From: Pseudomonadota bacterium
GTDB taxonomy: Bacteria > Myxococcota_A > Polyangia > GCA-2747355
Reading direction: 5' to 3'
DNA length: 59,850 nt
Assembly (NCBI GenBank): GCA_002747355.1
Contig: PDPC01000088.1
Span: 1 to 59,850, forward strand
The notes beneath the pieces are model-generated. The model saw only the letters and a list, made by a program, of their open reading frames with translations. It was not told the DNA's origin and ran no database searches. Every line of letters begins with the position of its first letter. Positions within the stretch are counted from its first letter, which is position 1. Of this stretch, positions 57,170-59,850 are shown one piece after another. Both the position numbers and the translations under genes were made by a program.

Positions 57170-58435
57170 ATGCGCAGCTCTCGCCTGATCGCGACCGGGC
57201 TGTTGCTGGCCGCCTCACTCCCGGGGCGTCCCGCCTCGGCGGAGCCCTGCCCCACTCCCCAGCCCCGTCAGCGCCTGGTGATCGTTCCCCTGTTGACGAC
57301 GCCCCAGCAGAAGCCCAGCGCACCCTATCGGCGTTTCGCCAAGCTCCTCGAGGCGGCGCTGACTCGCAGCCGTCGGTTCAAGGTGTTGCCGCCGCCAGCG
57401 ACCCTCGCCCAGCTCGGGCGCGAGGGGCGTCGCCTGCGGCCGCGATACTGGAGCAAGCTGCCGTCGGGCACGCGGCTGATCAAGATCGTGCCCCAGCGCG
57501 GTGGGGCGCGGCTGCTGCTCTTCGATCCACGGAAGCGCTCGCCGATCTGGCGCTGGAAGGGGCGCGTCGTCGCGCAGCGCGTCGACCGCTGGCGTCACCT
57601 CGCGCAGCGCCTGGTCGACCGCTTGATGGTGCGTTTCTACGGGCACCGCGGCTACTTCAGCACGCGGATCGCCTTCGTCCGCGGTAGCGGCAAACGCTCC
57701 CGGGTGCTGGTGATGGACTTCGACGGCGGCCGCCTGCGCCCACTCTCGCCCCAGGGCCACGAGAGCGTGCTGCCGCGCTGGTCACCGCGCCACGAGCTGA
57801 CCTACACGTCCTATCTCTGGCGTAACCCGGACCTCTACATCGTGCGCAAGGGCCGCTCCTACCGGCTCTCGCGGCAGCCCGGGCTCAACACCGGCGCCAC
57901 CTTCTCGCCCAACGGAGACGAGCTGGCGCTGACGCTGAGCCGCGACCAAAACGCCGAGATCTACGTGCTCGATCGCCGCGGAACGATCCGTCGTCGGCTG
58001 ACCCAGAGCCCCGGCATCGACACCTCGCCGAGCTGGTCGGCCGACGGCCAGCAGATCGCCTTCGTCTCGGGTCGCAGCGGCAGCCCGCAGGTCTGGCTGA
58101 TGCCCGCCAGCGGCGGCACGGCGACGCAGCTGACGACCCAGGGCAGCTACAACCAAGAGCCGACCTGGAGCCCGATCAAGAGCAGCCCGTGGATCGCCTT
58201 CACGCATCAGCGCGCGGACGGCGGCTACGACATCTGGCTGATCAACGCCAAGACCCGGGCGACGCGCCGGTTGACCACACGCGGCAGCAACAAGAGCCCG
58301 AGCTGGTCACCAGACGGCAAGCTCGTGCTCTACAACTCCTCGCTCGGTGGCCTGTGGATCGTCCGCGCTGACGGCAGCTGCCCCCGCCGCGTCTATGGCG
58401 GGCACGCTCGCACGCCGGCCTGGTCCGGCTTCTAG
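57170..58435 (+). CDS. TolB-like beta-propeller protein
   Basis: The 421-residue protein has a signal peptide (MRSSRLIATGLLLAASLPGR, cleavage after ASA). An N-terminal domain to about 150 with RRFAKLLEAALTRSRRFKVL resembles that of TolB. A PD40-type propeller follows, with ATFSPNGDELALTLSRDQNA, DTSPSWSADGQQIAFVSGRS and NKSPSWSPDGKLVLYNSS. TolB works with Pal and TolQRA in envelope constriction at division. No tol or pal gene is adjacent, so it could be a TolB relative. Signal, length and domain order fit TolB. Confidence 0.8.
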   Translation: MRSSRLIATGLLLAASLPGRPASAEPCPTPQPRQRLVIVPLLTTPQQKPSAPYRRFAKLLEAALTRSRRFKVLPPPATLAQLGREGRRLRPRYWSKLPSGTRLIKIVPQRGGARLLLFDPRKRSPIWRWKGRVVAQRVDRWRHLAQRLVDRLMVRFYGHRGYFSTRIAFVRGSGKRSRVLVMDFDGGRLRPLSPQGHESVLPRWSPRHELTYTSYLWRNPDLYIVRKGRSYRLSRQPGLNTGATFSPNGDELALTLSRDQNAEIYVLDRRGTIRRRLTQSPGIDTSPSWSADGQQIAFVSGRSGSPQVWLMPASGGTATQLTTQGSYNQEPTWSPIKSSPWIAFTHQRADGGYDIWLINAKTRATRRLTTRGSNKSPSWSPDGKLVLYNSSLGGLWIVRADGSCPRRVYGGHARTPAWSGF

Positions 58436-58520
58436 CCAAGACGCCGCGCTCCGCACCACGAAAACGTGGCTTTCGTCGCGCGCTGCGTCAGCCCTACAAT
58501 GCGGGCCGCGGAGGACAGAG

Positions 58521-59756
58521 ATGGCAACGCATAAAGAGAACGTCGCTCGCTTGCGTGAGCAGGGTGTGGAGATCCCGGCGCCGGAGCAGGTGTACATCGG
58601 CCCAGAGGTCGATCTGGGGCGGATCAGCGGTCCGAAGACGGTGCTCTATCCAGGCACGCGGCTCAATGGCGCGAAGCTGCGCATCATGGGTGGCTGTACG
58701 ATCGGGCAGGAGGGGCCGGCGACGGTCGATGACTGCGCGCTGGGGCGCGACGTCGAGCTCAAGGCGGGGTTTTTCGCTGGCTCGGTCTTCCTCGACGGCG
58801 CGAACATGGGCCTCGGGGCGCATGTGCGCCAGGGCACGATCCTCGAGGAGGAGGCCAACGGGGCCCATACCGTCGGGTTGAAGCAGACGATCTTGCTGCC
58901 CTTCGTCACCCTCGGCAGCCTGATCAACTTCTGCGACATCTTGATGGCCGGCGGCACGAGCCGCAGAGACCATAGCGAGGTCGGCAGCTCGTTCATCCAC
59001 TTCAACTTCACGCCTAGCGGCGCCCACGGCGACAAGGCGACGGCCTCGCTGATCGGCGACGTGCCTCGTGGCGTGATGCTGCGCTCGAAGCGGATCTTTC
59101 TCGGCGGCCAGGCAGGCCTGGTGGGCCCGGTGCAGATGGAGTACGGCACGGTGCTCGCTGCCGGCTTTGTCTACCGCCAAAACCACGGGCCTGACGAGCT
59201 CGTCGTCGGCGAGCGGCTGATGCCGATGACGCTGCCTTTCAACCCAACGCAGCTCAACCGGATCAGAGACAAGGTCACGCGTAACCTGCGCTACGCCGCC
59301 AACATCATCGCGCTACGTCATTGGTACACCCAGGTGCGCGCGCAGCTCGCGGCGGGGGACGCCGCCCTCGCCGACGTCTACGCCGCCGCCGTGGCCTGCC
59401 TCGACGTGGTGATCGCCGAGCGCCGCAAACAGCTTGGTCGCATCGCCTCCTACATGGAAGACTCGATCGCGGCCCTCGAGTCGACGGGCGAGCGCAAAGC
59501 CAAAGAGGTCGCGGATCAGCGGGCCTTCGCCGCGGCGTGGCCCAAGATGGAGCAAGCGCTCACCAAGGTCGACGGCTTCAGCTCCGGTGACGAGCCCGAG
59601 CTGAAGACCCTCCTCGCCGCGTTGCCGTCTGTCGCCGACAAGCCCTACACCGAGGCGATCCAAGCGCTCCCCGACGAAGCCGCTGCTGCCGGCACGGGCT
59701 GGCTCGAAGGCATCGTCACCCGCGTCGTCGACCCCCAGCTCGCGTTGATGAGCTAG
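58521..59756 (+). CDS. Left-handed beta-helix (GlmU-like) protein
   Basis: The 411-residue protein has hexapeptide repeats of a left-handed beta-helix in its first 240 residues, for example YIGPEVDLGRISGPKTVLYP, CALGRDVELKAGFFAGSVF and NMGLGAHVRQGTILEE, as in the acetyltransferase half of GlmU. The segment GSLINFCDILMAGGTSRRDH is typical of a family of UDP-sugar-related proteins found in delta-proteobacteria. The rest (about 270-411) is helical. No uridylyltransferase domain is present. It may be a sugar-nucleotide acyltransferase or a binding protein. GGAGGA lies six bases before the ATG. The stop TAG is within the CTAG of repeat A4. Confidence 0.65.
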   Translation: MATHKENVARLREQGVEIPAPEQVYIGPEVDLGRISGPKTVLYPGTRLNGAKLRIMGGCTIGQEGPATVDDCALGRDVELKAGFFAGSVFLDGANMGLGAHVRQGTILEEEANGAHTVGLKQTILLPFVTLGSLINFCDILMAGGTSRRDHSEVGSSFIHFNFTPSGAHGDKATASLIGDVPRGVMLRSKRIFLGGQAGLVGPVQMEYGTVLAAGFVYRQNHGPDELVVGERLMPMTLPFNPTQLNRIRDKVTRNLRYAANIIALRHWYTQVRAQLAAGDAALADVYAAAVACLDVVIAERRKQLGRIASYMEDSIAALESTGERKAKEVADQRAFAAAWPKMEQALTKVDGFSSGDEPELKTLLAALPSVADKPYTEAIQALPDEAAAAGTGWLEGIVTRVVDPQLALMS

Positions 59757-59850
59757 AGCGCTGACCAACTTACCTCCCGTCGCCGCGCTGGTCTGCGAAA
59801 TCACAGCGGTTGTTGCTCGTCGGTTGCTTGCTACCAGCAGGCGCCCTTCT
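59753..59850 (+). repeat. Dispersed repeat A, copy A4 (left part)
   Basis: It begins with CTAGAGCGCTGACC; the preceding gene's stop TAG (59754-59756) is part of it. It has a short insertion (about 8 bp) compared with A2 and is then the same up to the window edge. The last 47 bases equal bases 1-47. Confidence 0.85.

Overview
The window looks like chromosomal DNA of a high-G+C Myxococcota-type ('delta-proteobacterial') bacterium. The reasons are long TPR proteins, lipoproteins with FHA, DUF4388 and AgmX/PglI C-terminal domains, a meso-DAP type peptidoglycan cluster, and a gene set that resembles the Myxococcus Glt (gliding/envelope) locus. No rRNA, tRNA, CRISPR array, phage gene or intact transposase was seen. 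The first 47 bases are identical to the last 47 and lie inside a dispersed repeat, so the window is probably a contig that broke at that repeat.

Layout. 227-658: yraN. 895-10829: a co-directional block with a Cys-rich lipoprotein, a periplasmic TPR protein (possibly GltC-like), and GltD-, GltE-, GltF- and GltG-like proteins. The last has an FHA domain, membrane segments and an AgmX/PglI C-terminal domain. 11226-24754: a TPR lipoprotein, then a 4100-residue TPR protein that fits the giant cytoplasmic GltI/AgmK type. 24950-27106: a TPR-like protein with DUF4388. 27151-31389: an accessory patch with a CHAP-like amidase with an EF-hand-like loop, a secreted protein of unknown function and a gluzincin lipoprotein. 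31382-41566 (minus strand): the front half of the dcw cluster, mraZ-rsmH-ftsL-ftsI-murE-murF-mraY-murD, which stops at a decayed lipoprotein gene instead of continuing to ftsW-murG-murC-ftsQAZ. 41567-42566: about 1 kb without a gene, holding two opposed sets of MraZ-type GTGG repeats. 42567-48330: an outer-membrane barrel-like protein and a 1541-residue metzincin lipoprotein. 48327-49163: a cluster of small dispersed repeats. 49164-49958: a Fic-fold protein with a ruined active-site motif. 50080-55562 (minus): lysA, an FHA-GAF-cyclase-like protein, an LptF/LptG-type permease and metK. 55859-59756: a zinc-ribbon membrane protein, a TolB-like protein and a left-handed beta-helix protein.

How it fits together. 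Nearly everything serves the envelope: a trans-envelope Glt-like complex without a visible motor (no AglRQS/TolQR homologue here), synthesis of the peptidoglycan it would cross, LPS transport, a TolB-like protein, and secreted proteases. The most notable non-coding features are two families of small elements placed at gene 3' ends, one with CTAG-flanked terminal inverted repeats that coincide with stop codons; an exact direct-repeat operator on the promoter of the TPR lipoprotein; a row of hairpins between gltF and gltG; and the doubled MraZ operator. All family assignments are by reading motifs; no database search was run.
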